DNA from: CAVVDY01 sp963819645
GTDB taxonomy: Bacteria; Acidobacteriota; Terriglobia; Terriglobales; Acidobacteriaceae
Assembly: GCA_963819645.1 (NCBI GenBank)
Contig: CAWFWZ010000014.1
Coordinates: 434,001-498,000, forward strand
Length of the DNA stretch: 64,000 nt
Reading direction: 5' to 3'
The position numbers and the translations under genes are program-made. The notes under the pieces were generated by a model. The model saw only the letters and a list, made by a program, of their open reading frames with translations, was not told the DNA's origin and did not search any database. Of this stretch, positions 18,880 through 28,356 are shown in pieces. Every line of letters begins with the position of its first letter. Position 1 is the first letter of the stretch.

Positions 18880-19422
18880 TCATTCACTCCGTGTATGGAT
18901 TGGCCTTCGTCTATGTGATGCGCGATCCGCTTGGGCGATGTTAGAGATTCCGGATAGGAGTGCGGCACTACAGAGTACCCAATGCAACCGGTTGCACACA
19001 TGTGGAAGCAATCTCGCATCCGGCAAATAAAAAAGCACGGCAGGTTGACCGTGCTGTTTTGGCGAGGGTTTCTCGCCAGTTGGCTCGCGACAGTTTGTCG
19101 CGAATGTCCGCGAAGTTATTTCGCGAACCATGTTGGGCAGCTTCATCAGCGACGCGGCAACGTGCTTACGAGGACTGCACTGTATTGCTTCTACAGCAAG
19201 CGTGTGTGGAATTGTTGAAGACGGCGTGAATTGTTGTTAACAGATGCGATACGCGACGCATATGCGAATGTGCGAAGATTCGTGTTGGGGCGACACCTTG
19301 GTCGTGCCGGCGACGCTTTACTTTTTCAAAGCGACTTCAGTCGCCGCGGAATTTGCGGATGAACCCACCGAGTCGTTCGGGCCACCACCAGCATCAGTCT
19401 TTCCAGTTGTTCAGGAGTCCTC
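18880..19422. other. Structured intergenic region with hairpin array
   Basis: The 540-bp divergent gap between the DinB-fold and MOSC genes. Four hairpins sit back to back at 19034-19125. Farther on, at 19285-19365, there are degenerate palindromes of the dispersed type (GCGACTTCAGTCGC near 19330). Small open frames exist but have no ribosome-binding site or composition to support them. Confidence 0.6.
19034..19060 (+). terminator. Rho-independent terminator-like hairpin
   Basis: Stem AGCACGG (19034-19040), loop CAGGTTGA, stem CCGTGCT (19049-19055), then GTTTT; on the other side is an A run, so it could act in both directions. It lies in a divergent gap, where no annotated gene needs a terminator, which suggests an unannotated short transcript nearby. 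Confidence 0.55.
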
Positions 19423-20073
19423 ATGAAAGTTTTATCCGTGAACGTCGGTACGCCGAAACAGTACGACTGGATGGGCCAGCCGGTTACGACATCGATCTTC
19501 AAGTCGCCGGTCGAAGGTGAGGTGCGAGTTAATACCCTGGATCTCGACGGCGACGTCCAGTCCGACCTGAGCGTGCATGGCGGCGTGCACAAAGCGGTCT
19601 ACGTTTATCCGCATGAGCACTACGCTTACTGGATGGAGCACGGCATCAAGCCGCTGACGATGGGAAATTTCGGCGAGAACCTGACGGTGGAAGGGCTGCT
19701 CGAAGATGATATTCACATCGGCGACGAGCTGGAGATTGGTTCGGCGCGCTTCGCTATCACACAGCCTCGGCTGCCTTGCTACAAATTGCAGGTGCGCTTC
19801 AATCGGCCGGAGATGACGAAGATTTTCTGGAACAGCCGGCGGTTTGGTTTTTACTTGAAGGTGACGCGCGAAGGAGCGCTCGCGGCTGACGCGCCGATCA
19901 ACATCGTGAAGCGCGATCCGAACGCGGTGAGTGTCGCTGATCTCATTGCGCTCTATACGGGCGACCGCCCCGATCCCGACGTGTTGCGGCGGATCATCGA
20001 AGTTGAAGCGTTGCCTGAGTCCTGGCGGCTGGACCTGCAGGAGCGGGCGAGGCGGAAGCGGGCATCGGCGTAG
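19423..20073 (+). CDS. MOSC-domain protein (YiiM-like)
   Basis: 216-residue protein with an N-terminal MOSC domain (about residues 25-160) and a short C-terminal three-helix domain as in YiiM. Characteristic segments are DVQSDLSVHGGVHKAVYVYP, GNFGENLTV and QPRLPCYKLQ with the conserved cysteine. MOSC proteins bind or use the molybdenum cofactor; YiiM-type proteins help detoxify N-hydroxylated compounds, which is a reasonable but unproved role here. The start is ATG 19423, with AGGAG upstream. The frame is intact. Confidence 0.85.
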   Translation: MKVLSVNVGTPKQYDWMGQPVTTSIFKSPVEGEVRVNTLDLDGDVQSDLSVHGGVHKAVYVYPHEHYAYWMEHGIKPLTMGNFGENLTVEGLLEDDIHIGDELEIGSARFAITQPRLPCYKLQVRFNRPEMTKIFWNSRRFGFYLKVTREGALAADAPINIVKRDPNAVSVADLIALYTGDRPDPDVLRRIIEVEALPESWRLDLQERARRKRASA

Positions 20074-20421
20074 TGGGTTTTGAAGGCGAATAGCTTCAGC
20101 CGTATCTAACCCATCTTTTGGTTTTGTCATCACGAGCGAAGCGAGGGATCTGCTCTCGTTTCTCGATCGAAGATGCCCGCCGCTGCGTCGCTGATGAAGG
20201 CGCGTTCTTAATGACGGGCACAAACTGCAGGTCCCTCGACTCCCTCGGCTTCGCTCGGGGTCGTCGCCGGGATGGCACACAGAAAAAGGAGCGCATATTT
20301 TCGGCGCAGCTAAAGCTGGGCCCCTTCGCAATCGATCCGCGGTTCGCTTCTCCCATGGCGCATTCTACGCAGTGCCGTTTATTCTGAAGCGGCTCGCCAT
20401 CTCCCTGCTTTCCCGGTGCAC
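20074..20421. repeat. Dispersed repeats between MOSC and Nramp genes
   Basis: Inverted copies of the dispersed repeat are present: GTCATCACGAGCG with GCGAGGGATCT near 20125-20152, and AGGTCCCTCG with GCTCGGGGTCG near 20229-20264. Near 20300 there is CGCAGCTAAAGCTG, a degenerate form of the palindromic family. No gene is evident. Confidence 0.55.
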
Positions 20422-21687
20422 ATGTCTGAAACGCGACGGCTAAAACTTTGGCGAATACGTCTGCTGATGCTGCTGGCCGTCGTCGGCCCCGGCTTCATCA
20501 CCGCCAACGTCGACAACGACGCCGGAGGTATCTACACCTATTCGGCGGCGGGCGCGCAGTTCGGCTACACGCTGCTGTGGGTGATGATCCCCATGACCAT
20601 CGCGCTGGTCGTGGTGCAGGAGATGTCGGCGCGCATGGGCGCGGTCACCGGCAAAGGGCTGAGCGACCTCATCCGCGAAGAGTACGGGCTGCGGCGTCAC
20701 GTTCTTCATGATGCTGGGACTGGTCATCACCAACTTCGGCAACGTCGTCGCCGAGTTCGCCGGAATCGCCAGCAGCCTTCAGCTGTTTCATGTGTCGCGC
20801 TTCATCAGCGTGCCGATTGCGGCTGTGCTGGTGTGGCTGCTGGTGGTGAAGGGCAGCTACAAGAGCGTGGAGAAGGTCTTCCTCGCCGCGTCGTTCTTCT
20901 ACTTCGCCTACATCATCGCCGGAGTGCTGGCGGGACCAAGCTGGCGCGAGGCCTTCGTTGCGACCTTCAAGCCGCCGCAGCGCCATGCGTTCCACGATGT
21001 GTCGTACATCTACATGGTGATCGGCGTAGTCGGAACCACCATCGCTCCCTGGATGCAGTTCTATCTGCAATCATCGATCGTGGAGAAGGGAATCACCGCG
21101 CGCGAGTATCGCGCCTCGCGCTGGGACGTGATCCTCGGCTGCTTCTTCACCGACATCGTGGCGTGGTTCATCGTGGTCGCCTGTGCGGCCACGCTGTTTG
21201 CGCATGGCATCCATCAGATTCGCGATGGCGCCGATGCCGCGCAGGCGTTGCGTCCGCTGGCGGGCGAGTACGCGTACATACTTGTTCGCCGCCGGACTGT
21301 TCAACGCGTCGCTGTTCGCCGCGTCGATCCTGCCGCTTTCGACGGCGTACACGGTGTGCGAAGGTCTGGGGTTCGAGTCGGGACTGGACAACAAGTTCAC
21401 CGATGCGAAGGTTTTCTACTGGCTGTACACCCTGCTGCTCGTCGTCGGCGGGGCGCGTGATCCTGCTGCCGAACATTCCGCTGGTGAAGATCAGCATTCT
21501 GTCGCAGGTGGTGAACGGGATCGTGCTGCCCTTCGTGCTCATCTTCATGCTGCTGCTGGTGAACAAGAGCGAGCTGATGGGCAAGCACGTGAACGGTACA
21601 TGGTTCAACGCGATTGCCTGGGCGACGACGATCATCATGATCGTGCTGACCATTGCGTGGCTGTGGATGGGCGGCGGAGCGGGGTAG
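20422..21687 (+). CDS. Nramp-family transporter with altered metal motifs, frameshifted
   Basis: Polytopic membrane transporter of the Nramp/SLC11 family, about 11 membrane segments. The first segment reads GPGFITANVDNDAGG instead of the usual DPGN, and the sixth reads GTTIAPWMQFYLQSS, where manganese/iron Nramps have the MPH motif: the metal-binding Met is Ala here. Both changes resemble the divergent NRMT group, which has been shown to transport magnesium, so Mg2+ or another hard cation is a better guess than Mn2+ or Fe2+. Frames shift near 20697, 21282 and 21456, each repaired by removing one base. The start is ATG 20422, with GTG 20416 as the alternative. Confidence 0.8.
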   Translation: MSETRRLKLWRIRLLMLLAVVGPGFITANVDNDAGGIYTYSAAGAQFGYTLLWVMIPMTIALVVVQEMSARMGAVTGKGLSDLIREEYGLRRHVLHDAGTGHHQLRQRRRRVRRNRQQPSAVSCVALHQRADCGCAGVAAGGEGQLQERGEGLPRRVVLLLRLHHRRSAGGTKLARGLRCDLQAAAAPCVPRCVVHLHGDRRSRNHHRSLDAVLSAIIDRGEGNHRARVSRLALGRDPRLLLHRHRGVVHRGRLCGHAVCAWHPSDSRWRRCRAGVASAGGRVRVHTCSPPDCSTRRCSPRRSCRFRRRTRCAKVWGSSRDWTTSSPMRRFSTGCTPCCSSSAGRVILLPNIPLVKISILSQVVNGIVLPFVLIFMLLLVNKSELMGKHVNGTWFNAIAWATTIIMIVLTIAWLWMGGGAG

Positions 21688-22129
21688 AAGAAGTTGTCGG
21701 TTGCCGGTGGTCGGTAAGAAGTTGTCAGGTATCGGGTATCAGGTATCAGGTCAGGTATCAGTGGTCAGGTAGCAGGTTCTAGTGCTCGGTAGATAGTGGA
21801 TAGTCGATCGCGGTGGGTCGATGTTCACCGTCACGAGTCCCGCCGGGTCGGCGATGCAATACGTCCCGGCACGTTCCAGTCCCGCCCTGCGGGACGAAAT
21901 AGTTTAGCCCAGCATGGAGGCCATCCTTTGGCCGGAATGCTGGGCGGGCGTCTATCTAAGTCCCGAGCCCCGTAGGGGCGGCACGCATACGGGGTCAGCA
22001 GTGTTCCCAGAGCCTGCCCCGAGCGTGCCGAGGGGTTAGCCCAAAAGACGGGCGAACCTGGAGTACCCGGTGAGAGTCCTTTCCAAACGTTTTGACGGCT
22101 CAGAAGACGCGGCCGACCACGCGTCATCC
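21688..22129. repeat. Repeat-rich spacer after the Nramp gene
   Basis: Bases 21697-21780 are a degenerate array of CAGGTATC/TCAGGTA-type units. The segment 21895-21944 is the second copy of the 50-base repeat first seen at 14341-14390. GCCCCGTAGGGGC and CCGCCCTGCGGG palindromes are also present. No gene is evident. Confidence 0.6.
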
Positions 22130-22381
22130 ATTCCCATTTCGGGAATTTCTACGACCTTCGTAACCTTTGCACCGCAGTTTTCTCGTGCAGGCCATTTCAG
22201 CAACTCTTAAACTGTCTCCGAGGACAACGAGGAGTGTCCCTGCGGGGCGAATCCGCTAAGTTCTTTGAAATCTATTAAGTACGTATAAACCCTTGGGAAT
22301 CAATTATGTAGAGTGCAAATGTTGCCTAACATGTTGAAAACAAAGGTATGCAACTTTAGATTTTCTCGTGATCTGCGTCAC
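22130..22381 (+). repeat. Upstream module, copy 1
   Basis: A conserved non-coding module of about 250 bp directly upstream of the DmpA-type gene. Blocks shared in the same order with copy 2 (32312-32629, inverted) are ATTCCCATTTCGGGAATT, CTACGACCTTCGTAACCT, CTCCGAGGACA, TAAGTTCTTTGAAATC, AATTATGT-GAG, TTGAAAACAAAG and GTGATCTGCGTCACA. The copies differ mainly by an insertion of about 80 bp versus 30 bp in the middle. A partial third copy is at 31053-31145. Confidence 0.75.
22368..22381 (+). promoter_or_regulatory. CRP-like palindrome at the end of upstream module copy 1
   Basis: GTGA-TCTGCG-TCAC followed by A, matching the TGTGA-N6-TCACA consensus of CRP/FNR-family sites. It lies 66 bp before the DmpA-type start codon, a plausible activator position. 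The cognate regulator is not in the window. Confidence 0.5.
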
Positions 22382-22447
22382 ATTGTGGCCCAAAGGCTCC
22401 CGGGGACGGCAGCTCCGGCGGTCACCATCCGGAGCTATACTCTCCCG

Positions 22448-23605
22448 ATGGCGAAGATGATTCTTGCACTGGTTATGGTTTTGGCTGCGGCCCTGAATGC
22501 GCAGCAGGGAACTCCTAATACGCGTCCGCGCGCGCCGCAGCTGGGGATCAAGGTCGGCGTGCTTCCCGCCGGGCCGCTCGATGCCATCACCGACGTTGCA
22601 GGGGTTGAGGTCGGCCAGACGACGATCATTCGCGGCGACAACATTCGTACCGGCGTGACCGCCGTCCTGCCGCACGCGGGCAATCTTTATCGCGAGAAGG
22701 TGCCCGGCGGCATCTTCGTCGGCAACGGTTACGGCAAGCTGACCGGAACGACGCAAGTCGACGAGCTGGGCAACATCGAGACACCGATTCTTTTGACTTC
22801 GACGATGAGCGTGTTTCGCGTGGCCGATGCGCTCGCCACGTATATGTTCGGCCTGCCGGGGAACGAGGACGTGCTGTCTCTCAACCCGATCGTCGGCGAA
22901 ACCAATGACGGATACCTCAATGACATTCGCGGCCGGCACATCACGCCCGACGATGTCTTCGCAGCGATCAAGAACGCGAAGGGCGGCCCGGTGGAAGAGG
23001 GCGACGTTGGCGCAGGCACCGGAACCATTGCCTTCGGTTGGAAGGGCGGTATCGGCACCGCGTCGCGGCGCCTGCCCGACAAGCTCGGTGGCTACACGGT
23101 CGGAGTGCTGGTGCAGACGAATTTCGGCGGCATGCTCACGATCAACGGCGCTCCGGTGGGGCAGGAATTGGGCAAGTACTACTTAATCGACGACGTCCCT
23201 CCGTCGAGGGGGAAGAATAGCCCTGATGGCTCATGCATGATGATCATCGCCACCGATGCGCCGATGGATTCGCGCAACCTGAAACGGCTGGCGGCGCGTG
23301 CATGGGTCGGCATGGGACGTACCGGAAGTTCAGCCTCGACCGGCAGTGGAGACTATGCCATCGCCTTCTCGACCGCACCGCAGGTTCGCATCCATTCTCA
23401 GAGCAAAGCGCTAACCCAGCAGACTGAGCTGCTGACCAACGACGCGACCTCACCGCTATTTGAAGCTGTGATCGAAGCTACGGAAGAGGCGATCTACAAC
23501 TCGATGTTCCGCGCGACTACCATGACCGGCAACGGCCACACCATCGAGGCGCTGCCGATCGACAAGACGGTTGAGATCCTGCGACAGCACAAGGCGATTC
23601 AGTGA
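22448..23605 (+). CDS. Secreted DmpA/P1-family aminopeptidase
   Basis: Peptidase of the S58 (DmpA, beta-aminopeptidase) family, an N-terminal nucleophile hydrolase that matures by cleaving itself before a serine. The expected cleavage segment is visible as NSPDGSCMMIIATDAPM (about residue 260), Ser after Gly being the likely nucleophile. GVTAVLPHAGNLYREKV, GFGELNG-like GNGYGKLTGTTQVDE and GETNDGYLND also match the family. The start ATG 22448 yields MAKMILALVMVLAAALNAQ, a signal peptide, so the enzyme is exported; upstream in-frame ATGs overlap the regulatory module. The length of 385 residues is normal. Confidence 0.9.
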   Translation: MAKMILALVMVLAAALNAQQGTPNTRPRAPQLGIKVGVLPAGPLDAITDVAGVEVGQTTIIRGDNIRTGVTAVLPHAGNLYREKVPGGIFVGNGYGKLTGTTQVDELGNIETPILLTSTMSVFRVADALATYMFGLPGNEDVLSLNPIVGETNDGYLNDIRGRHITPDDVFAAIKNAKGGPVEEGDVGAGTGTIAFGWKGGIGTASRRLPDKLGGYTVGVLVQTNFGGMLTINGAPVGQELGKYYLIDDVPPSRGKNSPDGSCMMIIATDAPMDSRNLKRLAARAWVGMGRTGSSASTGSGDYAIAFSTAPQVRIHSQSKALTQQTELLTNDATSPLFEAVIEATEEAIYNSMFRATTMTGNGHTIEALPIDKTVEILRQHKAIQ

Positions 23606-23873
23606 GCATAGGCGCCCATGCGCGGGTTCAGAAGCACCCTCACCTCGCCCTGCGTTGTAGGGGTATGAACGTAACGCCTGTTCCCAACAGCAATCTCTAC
23701 TTTGCCCACATCTTCCGGACCATGGCTCCCAAAAAACAAGATATATCGCTTGGGAAGCTCACACGAGTTGGTGTAAAGTGGCGGGCACCGACGAGGCCCA
23801 ACTGGATTTTTCGCTATCGGATGAGGCCCACCCCGGGGTTCGTCGCGAGTGACGTCACGGTGAAAGGGAAGAC

Positions 23874-25637
23874 ATGCCGAACTTAACTCCGTCGCGAATG
23901 CTGGGCATGATCATCATGCTTTCGGGTGCAATGACGATTGCCTCGTCCGCTCAGACCTTCAGCACTTTGCTGAGTTTCGACGGCACCAACGGTGCGCGTC
24001 CCGATGCGCCTCTCATCCAGGGCACCGACGGCGACTTCTACGGCGTCACCCAAAACGGGGGCAATACCAACCAGATATGCACCAACGGTGGCTGTGGAAC
24101 TGTTTTCAAGATCACTTCCGCCGGTGCTCTCACTACCCTTCACGAATTCTGTGCTCAAAGCAGTTGCCCGGATGGCGCCAATCCTTATGGACCACTGGTG
24201 CAAGGCAAAGATGGAAATTTCTACGGCACCACCATCTACGGCGGAGCCAATCTCAACGGCACGGTGTTCAAGATCACGCCAGGCGGAACCCTGACCACGC
24301 TGCACAGTTTCTCGCTCATCAGTGACGGCGCTTACCCATGGGCTGGACTGGTACAAGCCAGCGACGGAAATTTTTACGGCACCACGACCGCGGGCGGTAT
24401 CCATATCATGGGTACGGTTTTCAAAATGACAGCGGCCGGCGCGCTAAGCTCGTTGTACGCCTTCTGCAGTCTGTCGGGATGCTCGGACGGCGCTAACCCG
24501 TACGCCACGCTGATACAAGGCAGGGATGGGAACCTATACGGGACCACTGCGCGAGGCGGGAACGCCACCTTCAATGGCACACTGTTCAAGATTACGACCG
24601 GTGGCTTGCTGACCACGCTGTACACTTTTTGCTCGCTCTCCAACTGCACCGATGGAATGCAGCCCTTTGGTCCTCTGGTGCAGGATTACGGACCTTATTA
24701 TTTCGGCACGACGACCTCCGGCCAAGGTCAAAATTCCGGCACATTTTTCGCGATCACTTCCACTGGTGCGCTTTCTACTCTGTACACTTTTTGCGCTCTC
24801 TCGAAATGTGCTGATGGCGTCAATCCTTATGGAGGGGTGATTCAAGCCATCGACGGGCAGTTCTACGGCACAACCTATCAGGGCGGGGCCGGCCAGGGCA
24901 CCGTTTTCAAGATGAGCTATTACCGCGGCATGCTGACTACGTTGCATACCTTCGATGTCCAGGACGGAGCGCAGCCTTGGGCCGGGCTGATGGAAGCCAA
25001 CGACGGAAGCTTCTACGGAACGACTGAAGCAGGCGGGGACCACGGCAAGGGCACAATATTCAAAGTGGCGCTGCTGGTAAATTCAACGCTAACGGTGACC
25101 CTCGTGGGCCAGGGTGCGGTGCGCAGCACTGACAGTGCAATCGAATGCCCCGGTTTTTGCTCCTATAGGTACACGGACCCATCGACGGTCGTCATGGGTG
25201 CCGTACCTGATTCCGGATATAGTTTTAGCGGCTGGACTGGCTGCGACAACGTGAACGACGGTCGGTGCGTGGTAACGATGACAGAATCGAAAAATGTAAC
25301 TGCCACGTTCGATTCCGTCAACAACATTACCCTGACATCGCTTACCTTCAATCCGACTTACGTGAAGGGCGGCAAACAGTCGGCCGGGACGCTGATGCTG
25401 AGTGACGCGGCGCCTCCTGGAGGACTCGGGATTGCTCTGAGCAGCGATCATCCGGGGGTGGCGCATCCGCCGGCATTCGTCATCGTCCCGGAGGGCAAAA
25501 ACTCGGTGCAATTTGCCGTGCAGACTTTTCCGGTGAAAAGCAACACAACGGTGATGATCACGGCGACTGCGGGCAGCTCACAGGTGAACGGAACATTGAC
25601 AGTCGGCACGACGTCTCGTCCGCCATCGGCCAAATGA
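23874..25637 (+). CDS. Secreted GloVer-type tandem repeat protein
   Basis: 587-residue exported protein. After a signal peptide (to about residue 26) come seven or eight copies of a roughly 50-residue unit of the form GxLIQGxDGNFYGTTxxGG...GTVFKIT..G.LTTLYTF, the choice-of-anchor GloVer repeat common in Acidobacteria, probably forming a beta-propeller-like or solenoid structure. Residues about 400-480 form a small beta domain ending KNVTATF, like divergent InlB B-repeats, followed by an Ig-like C-terminus. There is no catalytic motif. It may be a surface or adhesion protein; the substrate is unknown. Confidence 0.8.
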   Translation: MPNLTPSRMLGMIIMLSGAMTIASSAQTFSTLLSFDGTNGARPDAPLIQGTDGDFYGVTQNGGNTNQICTNGGCGTVFKITSAGALTTLHEFCAQSSCPDGANPYGPLVQGKDGNFYGTTIYGGANLNGTVFKITPGGTLTTLHSFSLISDGAYPWAGLVQASDGNFYGTTTAGGIHIMGTVFKMTAAGALSSLYAFCSLSGCSDGANPYATLIQGRDGNLYGTTARGGNATFNGTLFKITTGGLLTTLYTFCSLSNCTDGMQPFGPLVQDYGPYYFGTTTSGQGQNSGTFFAITSTGALSTLYTFCALSKCADGVNPYGGVIQAIDGQFYGTTYQGGAGQGTVFKMSYYRGMLTTLHTFDVQDGAQPWAGLMEANDGSFYGTTEAGGDHGKGTIFKVALLVNSTLTVTLVGQGAVRSTDSAIECPGFCSYRYTDPSTVVMGAVPDSGYSFSGWTGCDNVNDGRCVVTMTESKNVTATFDSVNNITLTSLTFNPTYVKGGKQSAGTLMLSDAAPPGGLGIALSSDHPGVAHPPAFVIVPEGKNSVQFAVQTFPVKSNTTVMITATAGSSQVNGTLTVGTTSRPPSAK

Positions 25638-25771
25638 CAACGGCTTGTCCATGTCACTCGATACCCGTCAAGGCGCTTGCGCGTTCCAGCTGGGCCTGAC
25701 CCGCGCGAGGTTTCCACTCCAGTACTCGAAAATCGAACCCCTCGGTGAAGGCGCACATCTACTAGAACCTG

Positions 25772-27380
25772 ATGAAGCCACCCTGCGATGAAGCTGTAAT
25801 CGACTCGCGCAGCGGGTCTTCGCCTTGCAGCGGCAAGCAGGCGATGTGGGTACTGGCGGCCACCATTCTCGGCTCCAGCATGGCGTTCATCGACAGCACT
25901 GTGGTCAACGTCGCTTTGCCAGCGCTGCAGAAGAGCTTTGGCGCCAGCGTGATTGGCGTGCAGTGGGTGGTCGAGGCTTATGGTCTCACCCTTTCTGCGC
26001 TGATCCTGGTCGGTGGATCGATGGGCGACATGCTCGGCCGCCGCCGTATGTTCGTGTTTGGTGTCGGCATATTCGCTGCTGCTTCGGTCTACTGCGGCTT
26101 GGCGCCCAGCATTGGGCACCTCATCGCTGCAAGAGCGGTACAAGGGATTGGCGCCGCATTTCTCGTGCCCGAAAGCCTGGCACTCATCAGCGCGTGCTTT
26201 GACGAGAGCGAGCGCGGCAGAGCCATCGGCACCTGGTCGGGAGCAACCGCGATCACCACGGCGCTCGGTCCGGTTCTGGGAGGCTGGCTGATCGAGCACC
26301 TGTCGTGGCGCTGGGTCTTCTTCATCAACCTGCCGCTTGCGCTTGCGGTCATTGCCGTCAGTTTGTGGCAGGTACCTGAGAGTCGAAGCAGTCGCCAGGG
26401 GCGCATCGACTGGCTCGGCGCTTCTGTCGCGACGTTCAGTCTTACCGCGCTGACCTTCGGCATGATCGAGTCGTCGCGACTGGGATGGACGCACCCGCTG
26501 GTGCTGCTGACTCTCATCGCCGGTAGCGCGGGATTGCTCGCGTTTCTTGCTTATCGAATCGCGCGAGAATTCGCCGATGGTTCCGCTCGAACTGTTCGGG
26601 TCGCGGGCCTTCGCCGGCGCGAACCTGCTGACGCTGTTTTTGTATTCGGCCCTCAGCATTTTCTTCTTCGTTTTTCCGCTCGACCTCATACAGGTGCAGG
26701 GATACTCGGCAACGGCGACGGGGGCGGCGATTCTGCCGTTCGTCCTGCTGATGTTCCTGCTCTCGCGCTGGTCGGGAGGCTTGGTCGCCCGCTACGGTGC
26801 GCGACTGCCGTTGATTGTCGGGCCAGTGATTACCGCACTGGGCTTCTTCCTGTTTACTATCCCTTCGGTCGGGGGCAGCTATTGGAGAACGTTCTTCCCG
26901 GCTGTCATCACGCTGGGTCTGGGGATGGCGGTGAGCGTCGCTCCCTTGACCACAACGGTGATGGGCGCGGTCGATCAGGACCGCGTAGGAACGGCATCGG
27001 GAATCAACAACGCGGTCTCTCGCGTAGCCGGAGTGCTGGCTGTCGCCGGACTGGGAGCGGCAATGGTTCTCAGCTTCGGCACCCACTTGAATCGCCGTCT
27101 CGACACAATCGCAATGCCCAACGAAGCGCGGACTGAGCTGCAAGCGAATGAGATCAAGATGGCAGCGCTCACGCCGCCGAGTTCGGTAGAGCCTCAGAGT
27201 GCGGCCGCCATTCACGAGGCTATTGTCGCTTCGTTCGTCAGCAGCTTCAGGTTGATGATGTGGATATGCGCGGCGCTGGCGCTCGTCAGTTCCGTAGTCG
27301 CCTGGCGGATCATACCCGGCGTGGAGTCGACTGCACTCACCCAACACCGGCATCGTCGCCCGCAAGGCACTCCTAGATAG
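25772..27380 (+). CDS. DHA2-type MFS drug transporter, frameshifted
   Basis: Major facilitator of the EmrB/QacA (DHA2, 14-segment) type, a proton-driven exporter of drugs or other hydrophobic compounds. Motif FIDSTVVNVALPALQ in segment 1, GDMLGRRRMFVFGV (motif A) after segment 2, and QGIGAAFLVPESLALI with ALGPVLGGWL (motif C) are all present. The frame changes near 26555 by one inserted base (AYR then ESRENSPMVPLELF). After repair the protein is about 535 residues. It is convergent with the next CPBP gene, only 5 bp apart. No regulator or membrane fusion partner is adjacent. Confidence 0.88.
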
Positions 27381-27385
27381 TTGCA

Positions 27386-28312
27386 TCACTGGTTCAGGCT
27401 GAGGGAAATGGGGCCGTCGCTTTTTCGATCCCCCTCATCTTCCAAGCGAAATTTCGCTCTTCGATAAAGCCGATCGAAGACAACGAACATGATCGCGATC
27501 ACCGGAAACACAAATAGGCTGGCTTCGGGTCCAAGCGATCCGCCTGTCACCAATTGCGGTCCCTCCCAGCTCGTCTGCAACAAATGGCCAACGGCATATT
27601 CTCCGGCGTTTTGCCCCGACCAGACGAAGAGGTTTGCGAAGTCGAAGGCCGCGTGGAATCCGATGGCAAACGCGAGCGAGCCCGTGCGCCGCAGCGTCAA
27701 GCACATGAACAACCCGAGCAGCGCGGTGGAGGCAAAATCCTCCCAGCGTTCGTGTGGCTTGAAGAAGTAGTGCAGCGCGCCGAAACCGGCGGAGAGAAGA
27801 ATGGATGCGGCCCAGAAGCCGATACCATCAGCGGTGGTCGCCAGCAGGTAAGCGCGAAACTGAAGTTCTTCGGCAAAGCCAATCAGCAGATTGGCAACCG
27901 TCCACAACGCCGTGAAGTACCACAGGTCCGTCCCGTGAATGGCGAGTCCCACAATGTGGTATCCGCCGAACAAGGCGATCAGCCCGATGAGCAGCGACGT
28001 CGAACCTATCCCCCAGACGGTTCCCATCCAGAAGTCGCGTCCGAAGGCGTCATGCATCGACGGGATTCCGTATTCCTGAAAGTGCCGATGTTCGATGCGC
28101 CCCATGACCCAGGTCGCAACGAGAGCGAGTGCGAGCGAGATGGTCTCTGCCTCAATGAACGACACAGGATCGAGGAACGGTCGCTGCCCAGGATGAAAGA
28201 TCTTTGTGATCGCCCAATCCGCGCCGAAAGACAGAGCGGCAAAGATGGCGACGAAGATCAGCAACCGCCAACCGGCGCGTAAACCGCGGGCATTGAAAAA
28301 GATGTCTCTCAT
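27386..28312 (-). CDS. CPBP intramembrane metalloprotease (second copy)
   Basis: 308-residue membrane protein with the CPBP signatures EELQFR (EExxxR), FGALHYFF and HAAFDFANLF in successive membrane segments. Its C-terminal GGSLGPEASLFVFPV parallels GGAFGPEASIVAV in the paralogue at 7192-8130, so the two probably arose by duplication. It may be an intramembrane protease; the substrate is unknown. The frame is intact. Confidence 0.82.
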   Translation of the reverse strand: MRDIFFNARGLRAGWRLLIFVAIFAALSFGADWAITKIFHPGQRPFLDPVSFIEAETISLALALVATWVMGRIEHRHFQEYGIPSMHDAFGRDFWMGTVWGIGSTSLLIGLIALFGGYHIVGLAIHGTDLWYFTALWTVANLLIGFAEELQFRAYLLATTADGIGFWAASILLSAGFGALHYFFKPHERWEDFASTALLGLFMCLTLRRTGSLAFAIGFHAAFDFANLFVWSGQNAGEYAVGHLLQTSWEGPQLVTGGSLGPEASLFVFPVIAIMFVVFDRLYRRAKFRLEDEGDRKSDGPISLSLNQ

Positions 28313-28356
28313 GTTTAGGAATTACGCTGGCGAAGCCCTCTTCGCTTTCGACATCG

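Noticed and set aside
23606..23873. Possible riboswitch before the GloVer gene
   Set aside because: I compared the leader with the general shape of c-di-GMP-I aptamers and found no matching conserved core.
25448..26689. 413-codon antisense frame over the GloVer and MFS genes
   Set aside because: Spans two real genes in the opposite strand; composition is charged and repetitive, without domain features.
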